Origin: Micromonospora saelicesensis
GTDB lineage: Bacteria > Actinomycetota > Actinomycetes > Mycobacteriales > Micromonosporaceae
Direction: 5' to 3'
Length of the DNA stretch: 64,000 nucleotides
Assembly: GCF_900091575.1 (NCBI RefSeq)
Contig: NZ_FMCR01000007.1
Location: forward strand, 186,001-250,000
Part shown: positions 8,399-17,428 of the stretch, in pieces
Layout: each line of letters starts with the position of its first letter
Position numbering within the stretch: the first letter of the stretch is position 1
The notes under the pieces: model-generated
What the model saw: the letters and a program-made list of their open reading frames with translations, nothing else
Told to the model about the DNA's origin: nothing
The model's database searches: none
Position numbers and translations under genes: made by a program

Positions 8399-9691
8399 AT
8401 GCGGTTGAATCCGTTCACCGGGCTCTATCTCACCGATCCGGCAAGCATGTGGCGGCGCATTCTCGACGATCCCGACGGGGTGCACTACGCCGAGGATCTG
8501 GGCCTGTGGTTGATCAGCCGGCACGCACACGTCCGGCGGGCCCTCGCCGACACCACGACATTCGCCAACGCCCTCACCCTCGCCCCGGTCTACGAGGTGT
8601 GTCCGTCGGCACTGAACGTGATCATGCAGATCGACGCGCCACCCACGACGGCCGCCGCGGACCCACCGGCGCACCCGCGCACCCGCCGGGCCCTACGGGC
8701 GACCTTCGCGAACACCGCCGAGCGGGTCGAGGCTGAGTACGGGGAGATCGTCCGACGCCGGGTCGACCAGTTGGTGTCCCGTCTCGCCGCCCGCCAGGGC
8801 GATCAGGTCGACCTGATCCCGGAGTTCGCGACCGAGCTTCCCCTGCTGGTGGTCCTGGACATCCTCGGGGTGCCCGACGCCGACATCGGGCGCATCCGGA
8901 GTTGGGCCGACGGCCAGATCGCCCTGATCTGGGGGCAGCCGGACCCGGCCGAGCAGGTACGCCTGGCCCAGGGCCTGCTGGAGTTCTGGCACTACTGCGA
9001 GGACCTGGTCCGCCAGCGGCTGGACAGTGGACACCGGGGCGAGGACTTCATCAGCCGCGCCCTGGACTACCGGGACGACGACGACAGCGTGCTGACGGTG
9101 CCCGAGGTGGCGAGCCTTGCCTTCAACCTCCTGGTCGCGGGCCACGAGACCACCGCCGGGTTGCTCGCGCACACCCTCGACCAGGCCCTGTCCGCTCCCC
9201 AGCGCTGGTCGGCGATCACCGCGGACCCGGGGCTCGTCCCCGCCTTCGTGGGCGAGACGCTGCGCTTCGCGCCCGCCATCGACGGCTGGCTGCGGGTGAC
9301 CACCCGGGATGCCACAGTGGGGGCGGTGACGATCCCCGCCGGGGCGCGTTGCCTGCTGTTGATCGGAGCGGCGAACCGGGACCCGGCGGCGTTCCATGAC
9401 CCGGACCGGTTCGACCCACACCGGGCCGATGTGGGCAATCACCTGTCGTTCGGCCACGGTCCACATTTCTGCATCGGCGCGGGATTGGCGCGGCTTGAGG
9501 CCGGAATCGCCCTCAGCCGGCTCGCCGAAGCCATTCCCGGGCTGAGGCTGTCACCGGAGCAACATCGCTCGTACAAACCCAATGTCGCATTTCGTGCGCA
9601 CCGCACGCTGCTCGCGATAATCGAGGCTCCGACACCCGCGGACGTACCGGCGGTACGGGGTGGCGCGACGGCCGAAGTGCACGCCGCCTGA
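8399..9691 (+). CDS. Cytochrome P450
   Basis: A 430-residue soluble class I bacterial P450 (haem-thiolate monooxygenase). The I-helix oxygen-activation motif AGHETT is near residue 246, the K-helix ExxR motif (ETLRFAP) near residue 288, and the haem-binding loop FGHGPHFCIG places the axial ligand at Cys358. The start ATG is preceded by AGGAGG. Bacterial P450s of this size hydroxylate small molecules, often secondary metabolites, with ferredoxin as electron donor. No ferredoxin, reductase or biosynthetic enzyme is next to it, so it needs redox partners encoded elsewhere; substrate unknown. The C-terminal tail (about 20 residues after IIEAPT) is low-complexity. Confidence 0.95.
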   Translation: MRLNPFTGLYLTDPASMWRRILDDPDGVHYAEDLGLWLISRHAHVRRALADTTTFANALTLAPVYEVCPSALNVIMQIDAPPTTAAADPPAHPRTRRALRATFANTAERVEAEYGEIVRRRVDQLVSRLAARQGDQVDLIPEFATELPLLVVLDILGVPDADIGRIRSWADGQIALIWGQPDPAEQVRLAQGLLEFWHYCEDLVRQRLDSGHRGEDFISRALDYRDDDDSVLTVPEVASLAFNLLVAGHETTAGLLAHTLDQALSAPQRWSAITADPGLVPAFVGETLRFAPAIDGWLRVTTRDATVGAVTIPAGARCLLLIGAANRDPAAFHDPDRFDPHRADVGNHLSFGHGPHFCIGAGLARLEAGIALSRLAEAIPGLRLSPEQHRSYKPNVAFRAHRTLLAIIEAPTPADVPAVRGGATAEVHAA

Positions 9692-9957
9692 GCGGGCACG
9701 GGCATCAGCGGTGCTGACCTGCGGACGGGTCGAGGGTGGAGTGAGGCCGGCGTCGACCCCGTTCCACCCGGCGCGCCTCGGCGCCGGAACCCCGGTCCGG
9801 CACGCACCTTTCCCGCTTTTCCCGACGATCCATGCCGGTGAACGTCTTCACACCCATCGCGTCATGGGTTAAGAATTGCCCTCTGTGAATGTTCAGCTCA
9901 TCGGCCAATCTCGATCTGGTGTCCGCCGCTGAATGTCCGTTCCACGAAGGTGAGCGC

Positions 9958-10440
9958 ATGGAGCACACGTCCCCGTCGAGCTCGGCTCACTCTGCGGCCA
10001 GTCAGCGGTTCCGACGGGAGTTGCGCGACTGCCGCGTCCAACGGGGCCTGACCCAACGAGCCCTGGCGGACCTGGTGCGTTTCAGCCGGGAGACGGTCGC
10101 GGCGGTCGAGTCGGGTCGCCGGTTCGGCAGTCACGAGTTCGCGCTGCGCTGCGACGACGTGCTCGGCACCGGCGGCCGGCTGGCCGCACTGTGGCCGCAG
10201 GTCGCGGCCGAGCAGTTGGCGGCCGACGGTCGTCGAGGCCCCCGCGCTCCGGAACCGGCTCGACTGGATCGGCAGGTGCCGCGTCAGCGTGGACGGCGTG
10301 ACGCGCGCGACCCGGGCGCCGTGGTGGACGCGATCGACGAGCTGCGTGAGCTGATCGGCCAGGTGCTCAACGGTCAACCCGAAGGGGATGAACCGGAGCG
10401 ACGGCAGCCATCGGCCGAACCCCTCGACAACCAGCGCTGA
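9958..10440 (+). CDS. XRE-family helix-turn-helix regulator
   Basis: A 160-residue protein with a Cro/C1-type HTH at about residues 18-75 (RDCRVQRGLTQRALADLV, then SRETVAAVESGRR). The remainder is Arg/Pro-rich with a short helix (VVDAIDELRELIGQVLNG). It resembles the N-terminus of the actinomycete XRE regulators that carry a DUF5753 domain, but that domain is absent, so it is short. The ATG at 9958 follows GAAGGTGAG; an ATG-less extension to 9889 is possible. Target genes are unknown; a TGGTAC-N9-GTACCA dyad lies 60 bases downstream, ahead of the sensor-kinase operon. Confidence 0.8.
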   Translation: MEHTSPSSSAHSAASQRFRRELRDCRVQRGLTQRALADLVRFSRETVAAVESGRRFGSHEFALRCDDVLGTGGRLAALWPQVAAEQLAADGRRGPRAPEPARLDRQVPRQRGRRDARDPGAVVDAIDELRELIGQVLNGQPEGDEPERRQPSAEPLDNQR

Positions 10441-10499
10441 CCCGACGAATCGGGCTCGACCCCGGGGCGTCACCGGTCGCTGACGTTGGGTACAGATGC

Positions 10500-10520
10500 T
10501 GGTACGGGCAGTTTGTACCA
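10500..10520. promoter_or_regulatory. Dyad upstream of the sensor-kinase operon
   Basis: Inverted repeat TGGTAC/GTACCA separated by 9 bases, with a further GGTAC at 10489-10493, about 100 bases before the kinase start. It could be an operator for the preceding XRE protein; no direct evidence. Confidence 0.3.
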
Positions 10521-10618
10521 CGGCCAGGTCTGGTCTACGAGCGCGGCTTCCGGCCGAATGGGACTTGCATTCGGCAACGTGCGTATAGACCGTCATCGAC
10601 GAGTCGTGGGAGTCAATC

Positions 10619-13111
10619 TTGGCGTCGAGCACCCGGTCCCACGCGGCCAGACCCTACCCGACCCGTCGACGCGGTTGGAAGATTGCCGGCCGGATGCGGC
10701 TCATCGTCGCGGCCCCGCTCGTCGCCGTGATCGGCTTCGCCGGTCTCGCGCTGACCGAGAGCGCACGCCAGACGGCCCGAGCCAGCGACCTGCAGGTCCT
10801 GGCGCAGGTCGGTGCCGAGGCCGGCGACCTGGCCTACCGCCTGCAACGCGAACGCATCGCCGCCGCCGACCTGCTCACCTATGCCCGGCCGGAGCAGCAG
10901 GACGCCTTCGGCGTGGAGATGGCCGCCACCGATGACGCCGTCGTCCGCTACCGCGGGCAGCGTGACCGACTGTCCACCGACAACGGCACCAGCTCGGCTC
11001 TCCTGCGGCGCATCGACGCGGCTCTGGACGGCCTCGCCCCGCTGCGCACCCAGGTGCGCACCGCCACGCACGCGTCGGTGTCGGCAATGACCTTCAGCTA
11101 CCGCATCGCGATCGCCGACCTCATCAACTTCCGGGAGAACGTCTCACACGGCGTGGTGGACGCTCCGCTCGCCGACGGGATCCGGGCCTCGGCGGCGCTG
11201 TCGAAGACGGCGGAGGCCATCGGTCAGCAACAGGTGGCCGTGCTGCGCGCCGTCGCGGGCGGCGAACTGACCCCTGCCATGCAGCAGGACATCACCGCCG
11301 CCCGCACCAGCTACACCGAGTCGAGCCTGTCGTTCCTGGCCCTGGCCCCACCCGACTGGAGCATCTGGTGGGAGCAGGCCGGCACCGGCAAGGAGGCGCT
11401 CGCCCTGCAACGGATGCAGGACGAGGTGTCCCGGGCCCAGCCGGGGTCGCAACTGAAACTGGAGACCGACGCCTGGGTGTCCACCACCCAGACACGCGCC
11501 GCCCGGCTGGCCGACCTGCGCGCCCGGGTCGACGACGCGGTCCGCGACGACGTTCGGGCCGCGCACGCCGACCAGCGCCGCCGGGCCGTGGCCGAGGCGG
11601 TCAGCGTCCTCCTGGCCCTGATCCTGACCGCGTTGGTGACCTGGGCCGTCGCACGGCAGATCACCCGACGGCTGCGCCGGCTACGGGACGCCGCCAACGC
11701 CGTCGCCTTCGAACAGCTCCCCGCCGTGGTGGCCCAGCTCCAACAGCCCGGCAGCGCCACCGTCGACCCACAGAAGCTGGCCCACCAGCAGTCCAGTGCC
11801 GCCCTCGAACCGTCCAGCGACGACGAGATCGGCGAACTGGGTCAGGCGTTCAGCGCGGTGCACCAGGCCGCCGTGCGGACCGCCGCCGAACAGGCCGTCA
11901 TGCGCGCCAACACCGCCGACATCTTCATCCACCTGAGCCGCCGCGAACAGCGACTGGTCGACGCCGTCCTGGCCCAGGTCGACCTGGTCGAGCGGGACGA
12001 GACCGACCCCGACCGGCTCGACCAGCTGTACACACTGGACAACCTGGCGACCCGGATGGGCCGGATCAACGCCAGCCTGCTGGTGCTCGGTGGTGTCGGC
12101 GTGGGTCGCGTACGTCAGCGCGACGTTCCGCTGCAACAGGTGCTCCAGGCGGCGCTGTCCCAGATCGAGCACTACGCGCGGGTCCGGCTCGGCATGATCG
12201 ACGGGGACGTCGCGGTGGCCGCCAAGACCGTCGACGAGGTCGTGCACCTGCTCGCCGAACTCATGGACAACGCCACGACGTACTCGCCGCCGGGCAGCGA
12301 GACCTGGGTGAGCGGCCGGAGCCTGGGAGACCGCGTCATCGTCCAGATCAGCGACGAAGGTGTGGGGCTGTCGGCGCAGCGGATGCAGCAACTCAACGAG
12401 CTACTGGCCCGCCCACCGGCCATCGACGTGGCCGCCGTACGGGCGATGGGGCTGGTCGTCGTGGGCCAGCTCGCGGCCCGGCTGGGCGCCACCGTCCAAC
12501 TGCGACGCGGCCCCCGACGCGGCATCCTCGCCGAGGCGACACTGCCCGCGGCGATCATCCGGTCGCTGCCACCGGAGGAGTACCTGCTCGCACCCGGCCG
12601 GCTGTCACGGCGGGCAGCGCGGACGCCCAGCCCTCCGCCGCCGTACCAGCCGCGCCCCGAACCCACCGCCGGACGCCCGCCGGCCGAACGGACCCTGCCG
12701 GCCGCGCCGGTCTTCCGACCGGCTCCCCCACCCCCGGACCGGGGTGACGCGCCCACCGAGGAGTTGCTCATCTTCGAACAGGTCAACCACTGGTTCCAGA
12801 ACGACGTCGTCGACGGCCAGGACGGCCAGGACGGCCAGAACGGCCAGAACGGCCAGCAGTGGTCCAGCCCCGCCGACGACGCCTGGCGTACGGCCGCCCA
12901 GGCGCACACCCCCGAGGTCGCCACGACCACCAACTCCGGCCTGCCCAAACGACAGCCACAACGGCACCTCGTGCCCGGCGGTGTGACAGTGCCCCAGCAG
13001 CAGCAACGGTCCGAGTACCGCGACCCGGCGCAGGTGGCGACGGCGATGGCCGCGTACGCGAGGGGCGTGGCGAACCGACGGCGTACCCCGATCAACCTCG
13101 GCAACAAGTGA
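10619..13111 (+). CDS. Nitrate/nitrite-sensing (NIT) domain sensor histidine kinase, conservon CvnA-like
   Basis: An 830-residue membrane sensor kinase. TM1 is near residues 25-43, followed by a large extracytoplasmic NIT-type helical domain to about residue 320, TM2 near 325-347, HAMP near 350-415, a dimerisation helix region and a HATPase_c domain (N-box ELMDNATTYSPP near residue 550; G1 box DEGVGLS near 580). The tail from 680 is Pro-rich and disordered with DGQ/NGQ repeats. The usual LDHLATRM phospho-acceptor region reads LDNLATRMGRINASLLVLGG, so the expected His is Asn. I take the TTG at 10619 as start: GGGAG lies 8 bases upstream. The next gene is a roadblock protein, as in cvnAB, but cvnC and cvnD are missing and an ABC importer follows. 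Confidence 0.88.
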   Translation: MASSTRSHAARPYPTRRRGWKIAGRMRLIVAAPLVAVIGFAGLALTESARQTARASDLQVLAQVGAEAGDLAYRLQRERIAAADLLTYARPEQQDAFGVEMAATDDAVVRYRGQRDRLSTDNGTSSALLRRIDAALDGLAPLRTQVRTATHASVSAMTFSYRIAIADLINFRENVSHGVVDAPLADGIRASAALSKTAEAIGQQQVAVLRAVAGGELTPAMQQDITAARTSYTESSLSFLALAPPDWSIWWEQAGTGKEALALQRMQDEVSRAQPGSQLKLETDAWVSTTQTRAARLADLRARVDDAVRDDVRAAHADQRRRAVAEAVSVLLALILTALVTWAVARQITRRLRRLRDAANAVAFEQLPAVVAQLQQPGSATVDPQKLAHQQSSAALEPSSDDEIGELGQAFSAVHQAAVRTAAEQAVMRANTADIFIHLSRREQRLVDAVLAQVDLVERDETDPDRLDQLYTLDNLATRMGRINASLLVLGGVGVGRVRQRDVPLQQVLQAALSQIEHYARVRLGMIDGDVAVAAKTVDEVVHLLAELMDNATTYSPPGSETWVSGRSLGDRVIVQISDEGVGLSAQRMQQLNELLARPPAIDVAAVRAMGLVVVGQLAARLGATVQLRRGPRRGILAEATLPAAIIRSLPPEEYLLAPGRLSRRAARTPSPPPPYQPRPEPTAGRPPAERTLPAAPVFRPAPPPPDRGDAPTEELLIFEQVNHWFQNDVVDGQDGQDGQNGQNGQQWSSPADDAWRTAAQAHTPEVATTTNSGLPKRQPQRHLVPGGVTVPQQQQRSEYRDPAQVATAMAAYARGVANRRRTPINLGNK
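12812..12856 (+). repeat. Five 9-bp tandem repeats within the kinase gene
   Basis: Five in-frame copies of GACGGCCAG or AACGGCCAG encode DGQ x3 then NGQ x2 in the disordered C-terminal tail. Slippage could change the copy number without breaking the frame. Confidence 0.9.
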
Positions 13112-13127
13112 CGCGACAGGAGAGCAC

Positions 13128-13532
13128 GTGACCGACCAACAGGATCTCGGCTGGCTGCTGGACAACTTCGCGGCGCGCGCGACCGAGGTCAGCCACGCGA
13201 TCGCCATTTCCAGCGACGGCTTGATGGTGGCCGCCACCCGCGACCTGCCACCGGACCGGGCCGACCAGTTGGCCGCCACGGGTAGCGGGCTGGTCAGCCT
13301 GCTGCGGGGGGCGGCGGCCTTCTTCGACGCCGGCGCGGTGATCTCCAACGTCACCCAGCTCGAGGGCGGGTTCATGTTCTCCATGGCCTTCAACGACGGC
13401 GCCTCGCTGCTGGTGCTCGCCGCGCCCGAGTGTGACGTGGGCAAGGTCTCCTACGAGATGACCGAGCTGGCCAACCGCATCGGGGACGCGCTGACCCCCG
13501 CTGCACGAGCGGCGCTCGCCCGCAGCCGCTGA
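13128..13532 (+). CDS. Roadblock/LC7 domain protein (CvnB-like)
   Basis: A 134-residue single-domain roadblock/LC7 protein: start-proximal LGWLLDNFAARATEVSHAIAISSDGLMVAAT, conserved DRADQLAATGSGLVSL and the GAVISNVTQLEGGFMFSMAF strands (each quoted only in part). These proteins regulate Ras-like GTPases and are the second gene of actinomycete conservons (cvnB). GTG start at 13128 with AGGAGAG upstream, 16 bases after the kinase stop. Unlike a full conservon, no DUF742 (cvnC) or GTPase (cvnD) gene follows. A plausible role is an adaptor for the upstream kinase, perhaps linking it to control of the transporter. Confidence 0.92.
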   Translation: MTDQQDLGWLLDNFAARATEVSHAIAISSDGLMVAATRDLPPDRADQLAATGSGLVSLLRGAAAFFDAGAVISNVTQLEGGFMFSMAFNDGASLLVLAAPECDVGKVSYEMTELANRIGDALTPAARAALARSR

Positions 13533-13585
13533 CCACCCCGGCGCCCCCACGCCGGAGACCCCTTCCCCTTCCTCTGGAGTCAGAC

Positions 13586-14779
13586 ATGCCTCTCATCACG
13601 CCTTGGCGCAGCCGTGCCCTCACCGCCGCGCTGCTCGCCGCCGTGCTGACCACCAGCACGGCCTGTGGCGACGACGCTCCGGGCACGAGCGCCGGCGGCT
13701 CGATAAAGATCGGCCTGCTCGCGTCGCTGTCCGGCACGTACCAGGCCGTCGGTACGGAGATCCGCGACGGCTTCCAGCTCTACCTGGACACCCACGACGG
13801 CAAGTTGGGCGGCCGGCAGGTCGACCTCATCGTCGCGGACGAGGGCAACGGCGCCCAGACCGCTGTCCCGGCGGCGACCAAGCTGCTCAAGCAGGACCGG
13901 GTTTCCGCGCTCACCGGCATCGTCGGTGGCGGCTCGGTCGCCGGAGTCACCCCCGTGCTCAACGAGACCAAGGTGCCACTGGTCGGCTCCAACGGCCGGC
14001 CGGAGCTCAAGGACGTCTCCCGGGTCTGGCACACCTCGTACCTCTCCGACGAGCCCGGGGCGGCGATCGCACAGCACGTCCGCGACAACGTGAAGGGCTC
14101 CGTGTACGCGATCGGCCCGGACTACCAGGGCGGTTGGGACGAGCTGCGCGGCTTCACCGACGCGTTCGGCAAGATCGGCGGCAAGCTCGCGAACGCCGAC
14201 GGCAAGACCACCTTCACGCCGTTCCCGGCCACCACCAACTTCCTCCCGTACTTCGCCCGCATCAAGGCATCCGGCGCGGCGGCCGTCTACACCTTCTACG
14301 CCGGCAGCGCCGCCGTCGACTTCGTGAAGCAGTACGCGCAGTCCGAGATCAAGGACATCCCGTTGTACGCGGCCGGGTTCCTCACCGAGGGCGGGGTGCT
14401 CAACGCGCAGGGCGAGGCCGCCCGGGACATCTACTCGGTGCTCAACTACTCGCCCGACCTCGACAACGCGGAGAACCGCGCCTTCGTGGCCGCGTGGAAG
14501 GCGAAGCACGACGGTTCGCCGACGACCTACGCGCTGGCCTCGTACGACGCGGCGGCGGTGCTGGACCGGGCGATCGGCGCGGCCGGAAGCGACCCGACCC
14601 CCGAGGCCATCAACACGGCCATCGGCCAACTCGGCCAGATCGCCAGCCCGCGCGGCACCTGGCAGTTCTCCACCACCACGCACTCCCCCGTGCAGAAGTG
14701 GTACCTGCGGCAGGTCCGCCAGGACGGCCGGGCGCTGTCCAACACCGTCGTGGGTGACCTCGCGACCGTCGGCCGGTGA
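13586..14779 (+). CDS. Branched-chain amino acid/urea-type ABC substrate-binding lipoprotein
   Basis: A 397-residue type I periplasmic-binding protein (LivK/Peripla_BP_6). A lipoprotein signal ends in a lipobox at TSTAC (Cys27), followed by a Gly/Ser linker, then the family opening IKIGLLASLSGTYQAVG and the DEGNGAQTAVPAATKLL segment. It should sit on the outer face of the membrane and deliver the ligand to the two permeases that follow. Ligand cannot be read: relatives bind branched-chain amino acids, amides, urea or aromatic compounds. The next gene overlaps it by GTGA. With the four genes below it forms a complete importer. Confidence 0.9.
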   Translation: MPLITPWRSRALTAALLAAVLTTSTACGDDAPGTSAGGSIKIGLLASLSGTYQAVGTEIRDGFQLYLDTHDGKLGGRQVDLIVADEGNGAQTAVPAATKLLKQDRVSALTGIVGGGSVAGVTPVLNETKVPLVGSNGRPELKDVSRVWHTSYLSDEPGAAIAQHVRDNVKGSVYAIGPDYQGGWDELRGFTDAFGKIGGKLANADGKTTFTPFPATTNFLPYFARIKASGAAAVYTFYAGSAAVDFVKQYAQSEIKDIPLYAAGFLTEGGVLNAQGEAARDIYSVLNYSPDLDNAENRAFVAAWKAKHDGSPTTYALASYDAAAVLDRAIGAAGSDPTPEAINTAIGQLGQIASPRGTWQFSTTTHSPVQKWYLRQVRQDGRALSNTVVGDLATVGR

Positions 14780-15672
14780 CAGCGGTGGCGGCCGGCACGA
14801 ACCGGATCGACCCGTACCTGATCCCGGCGTTGGACGGAGTCGCCTACGGGCTGCTCGTGTTCGTCGCCGCGTCAGGGCTGGTCTTCTGTTTCGGCGTCGC
14901 CAACATCCTCAACCTGGCGCACGGCCTGCTCTACGCCATCGGCGGGTACACCGCCGCGGCGCTGCTCGACGGCGGCTGGGCGAGTCTGGCGTTGGCCCTC
15001 GCCGTCGGTGTGCTGGCCGCCGCCGCGGCGGGGGTGCTCCTGGCCGGCCTCCTCACACCGGTCGCCACCGGTAACCACCTGAGTCAGGCGCTGCTGACGT
15101 TCGGGGTGGCGCTGGCCGGCGGCAGCCTGCTCGTCGCCGGCTTCGGGCCCGACAACCCGCAGGTCCAGGTGCCCGCAGCCCTGGAGGGATCGGTGATGGT
15201 CGCCGGTCACCGCTACGCCGCGTACCGGCTGGTGTTCATCGTCGTCGCCGCCGTGCTCGCCGCCGCCCTCTACCTGGTGGTGCGACGCACCAGGGCCGGG
15301 ATGCTGGTCCGGGCTGCCGTCGACGACCCGGAGATGGTCGCCTGCCTGGGCGTGAGTCCGGCGCGGATCCGGGCCGGTGTGCTCGCCGCCGCCGGTGCGC
15401 TGGCCGGCGCGGCCGGAGTCCTGGGCGCCCCCATCATCGGTCCCGGCACGGGCACCGCCGACACGGTACTGCTGCTCTCCCTGGTGGTGGTCGTCCTCGG
15501 TGGTCTCGGGTCGATGGCAGGCACCCTGCTGGCGGCGCTCGCGATCGGCGAGATCCAGACGCTGGGAGTGGCGTTGCTGCCGTCCGCCGCGCCGTTTCTG
15601 CTGTTCGCCGCCATGGCGGCCGTGCTGGCCGTGCGGGCGCGCGGCCTGGCCGGCAGGTGGAGGTCGGCATGA
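14776..15672 (+). CDS. LivH-type ABC transporter permease
   Basis: A 298-residue inner-membrane permease of the LivH family with about eight hydrophobic segments. The FGVANILNLAHGLLYAIGGY segment (residues 36-55) is the signature of LivH. The EAA-like coupling loop falls around residues 185-215 (DDPEMVACLGVSPARIRAG). The GTG start overlaps the stop of the binding-protein gene (GTGA), implying translational coupling. It pairs with the LivM-type permease downstream. Confidence 0.92.
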   Translation: MTAVAAGTNRIDPYLIPALDGVAYGLLVFVAASGLVFCFGVANILNLAHGLLYAIGGYTAAALLDGGWASLALALAVGVLAAAAAGVLLAGLLTPVATGNHLSQALLTFGVALAGGSLLVAGFGPDNPQVQVPAALEGSVMVAGHRYAAYRLVFIVVAAVLAAALYLVVRRTRAGMLVRAAVDDPEMVACLGVSPARIRAGVLAAAGALAGAAGVLGAPIIGPGTGTADTVLLLSLVVVVLGGLGSMAGTLLAALAIGEIQTLGVALLPSAAPFLLFAAMAAVLAVRARGLAGRWRSA

Positions 15673-16688
15673 GAGGCGAGGTGATCCGGCGAGTTCGGGG
15701 CGGCATCGCGGCGCTCGTCCTGGTCGGCCTGGTCGTGGCGCCCTGGGTGGTCGACGACTACACCACGTCGATCCTCGCCCGGACGCTGGCGCTGGCCCTG
15801 GTCGGGGTGAGCGTGGCGCTGCTCACCGGCGTCGCCGGCATGCCCACCCTCGGCCAGACCGCACCGTACGCGGCGGGCGCCTACGCCTGCGCCGTGGTCG
15901 GCAGCCGAGTCTCCGACGTCGGCGTCGTGCAGCTCGTCGTCGCGGCGGCCGCCGGGGCGTTGCTGGCCGCGCTGACCGTGCCGCTCGTCGTACACGCCCG
16001 AGGGGTGATCGTCCTGATGATCACCCTGGCGATCGGCGAACTCGTCGTCATCGTCCTCGGGCGGTGGCGGTCGGTGACCGGTGGCACGGACGGGCTGGCC
16101 GGCATCCCCGCGGTCCGCCCGTTCTGGGGGCTCCCGGCCCTGGCCAGCGATCAGGCCCGTTACCTGTACGCGCTGGCCGTCGTGGCCACGCTGGTCGGCG
16201 CGGTACTGGTGCTGCTGCGTACCCGGGCCGGGCTGGTGCTGCGCGCCGGCCGCGACGACGAGATGCGGTTGCGGGCCAGCGGTCACCGGGTGGCGCTGCA
16301 CCTGTCCGGCGCGCACATCGCCGCCGGGGCGGTCGCCGGTGCCGCCGGCTCGCTCCTGGTCGTCGCCCAGCAGTACATCTCCCCCGCCGACTTCGGCTTC
16401 GACACGTCCGCGCTGCTGCTGCTCGGTGTCGTCATCGGAGGCACCGCCTCGGTGGGCGGCGCCCTGGTGGGTGCGGCGTTGGTCATCGCCGTCCGGGACT
16501 GGCTGTTCGGGGTGCTGCCCGGCCACGCGCCGCTGGTGCTGGGCGCGCTGTTCGTGGCGACGGTCTACCTGCTGCCCACCGGCGTCAACCGGGCGCGGGG
16601 TCGGCTGCGCCCGCCGAACGCCCCGGCGCACCAGTCGGACCAGCCAGCCGCCCCTGATCAGACGAACGTTGCGGAGCTGCACCGATGA
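15669..16688 (+). CDS. LivM-type ABC transporter permease
   Basis: A 339-residue membrane permease of the LivM family: multiple TM helices, ALVGVSVALLTGVAGMPTLG near residues 40-59 (family hallmark) and the cytoplasmic coupling segment LRAGRDDEMRLRASGHRVAL near residues 178-197. ATG at 15669 overlaps the previous stop (ATGA) and follows GGAGG, so I prefer it over the GTG at 15657. The last 40 residues are hydrophilic and Pro-rich. Confidence 0.92.
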   Translation: MRGEVIRRVRGGIAALVLVGLVVAPWVVDDYTTSILARTLALALVGVSVALLTGVAGMPTLGQTAPYAAGAYACAVVGSRVSDVGVVQLVVAAAAGALLAALTVPLVVHARGVIVLMITLAIGELVVIVLGRWRSVTGGTDGLAGIPAVRPFWGLPALASDQARYLYALAVVATLVGAVLVLLRTRAGLVLRAGRDDEMRLRASGHRVALHLSGAHIAAGAVAGAAGSLLVVAQQYISPADFGFDTSALLLLGVVIGGTASVGGALVGAALVIAVRDWLFGVLPGHAPLVLGALFVATVYLLPTGVNRARGRLRPPNAPAHQSDQPAAPDQTNVAELHR

Positions 16689-17428
16689 CCGGCCTGCTGG
16701 AAGCCCAGGAGATCAGCGTGCGGTACGGCTCGCTCGCCGCACTCGACGGCGTGGACCTGCGCATCCACGACGGCCAGCGGCACGCGTTGATCGGCCCGAA
16801 CGGGGCCGGCAAGACGACCCTGCTCAACGTGCTCGGCGGGTCCACCAGGCCGCAACGCGGCACGGTTCGGTTCGACGGACGCGACGTCGGTCGGCTCGGC
16901 CCGGCGGCCCGAGCCCGGCGGGGCATCAACCGCATCCACCAACGACCCGCGGTCTTTCCGACGCTAACCGCGACGGAGAACGTCGTGGTGGCCGCGCTGC
17001 CCCGGGTCATCCCACGCCGCCGGTGGTGGCCGGGCGGGCGCCGACGCGCCGCACAGCGCCTGGCCGGTCCGCTGCTGGACCAGATGGGACTCACCGCCGT
17101 CGCGGCGGTGCCCGCCGGGCATCTCGCGCACGGGCAACGACGCCAGTTGGAGATCGCCATGGCCCTGGCCGGTCGGCCTCGCCTGCTGCTCCTCGATGAA
17201 CCGGCTGCCGGGCTGTCCGCCATCGAGGTCGGCCGGCTGGTCGAGTTGCTTCAGGCGCTACCCAGGGCGGTCGCCGTGTTGCTGGTCGAACACCGCCTGG
17301 ACCTGGTGTACGCCCTCTCCGACACGGTCACGGTGCTGCGCGACGGTCAGACGTTGGCCGCCGGCACACCGGACGAGATCCGTACCTCGCCGCTGGTGCG
17401 GCAGGCCTACGCCGATGGGGTGGCCTGA
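16685..17428 (+). CDS. LivG-type ABC transporter ATP-binding protein
   Basis: A 247-residue ABC ATPase. Walker A GPNGAGKTT near residues 38-46, Q-loop region near RIHQRPAVFPTLT, a degenerate signature (PAGHLAHGQRRQLEIAMAL; LAHGQ in place of LSGGQ, as is common in LivG), Walker B LLLLDEPAAGLS and the H-loop VLLVEHRLDLV. It is the first of two nucleotide-binding subunits that power the importer. ATG overlaps the LivM stop. Confidence 0.92.
   Translation: MTGLLEAQEISVRYGSLAALDGVDLRIHDGQRHALIGPNGAGKTTLLNVLGGSTRPQRGTVRFDGRDVGRLGPAARARRGINRIHQRPAVFPTLTATENVVVAALPRVIPRRRWWPGGRRRAAQRLAGPLLDQMGLTAVAAVPAGHLAHGQRRQLEIAMALAGRPRLLLLDEPAAGLSAIEVGRLVELLQALPRAVAVLLVEHRLDLVYALSDTVTVLRDGQTLAAGTPDEIRTSPLVRQAYADGVA

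Noticed and set aside
12812..12856. The DGQ/NGQ repeats as a CRISPR-like or regulatory repeat
   Set aside because: They are in-frame, 9-bp, contiguous and lie in a disordered protein tail.
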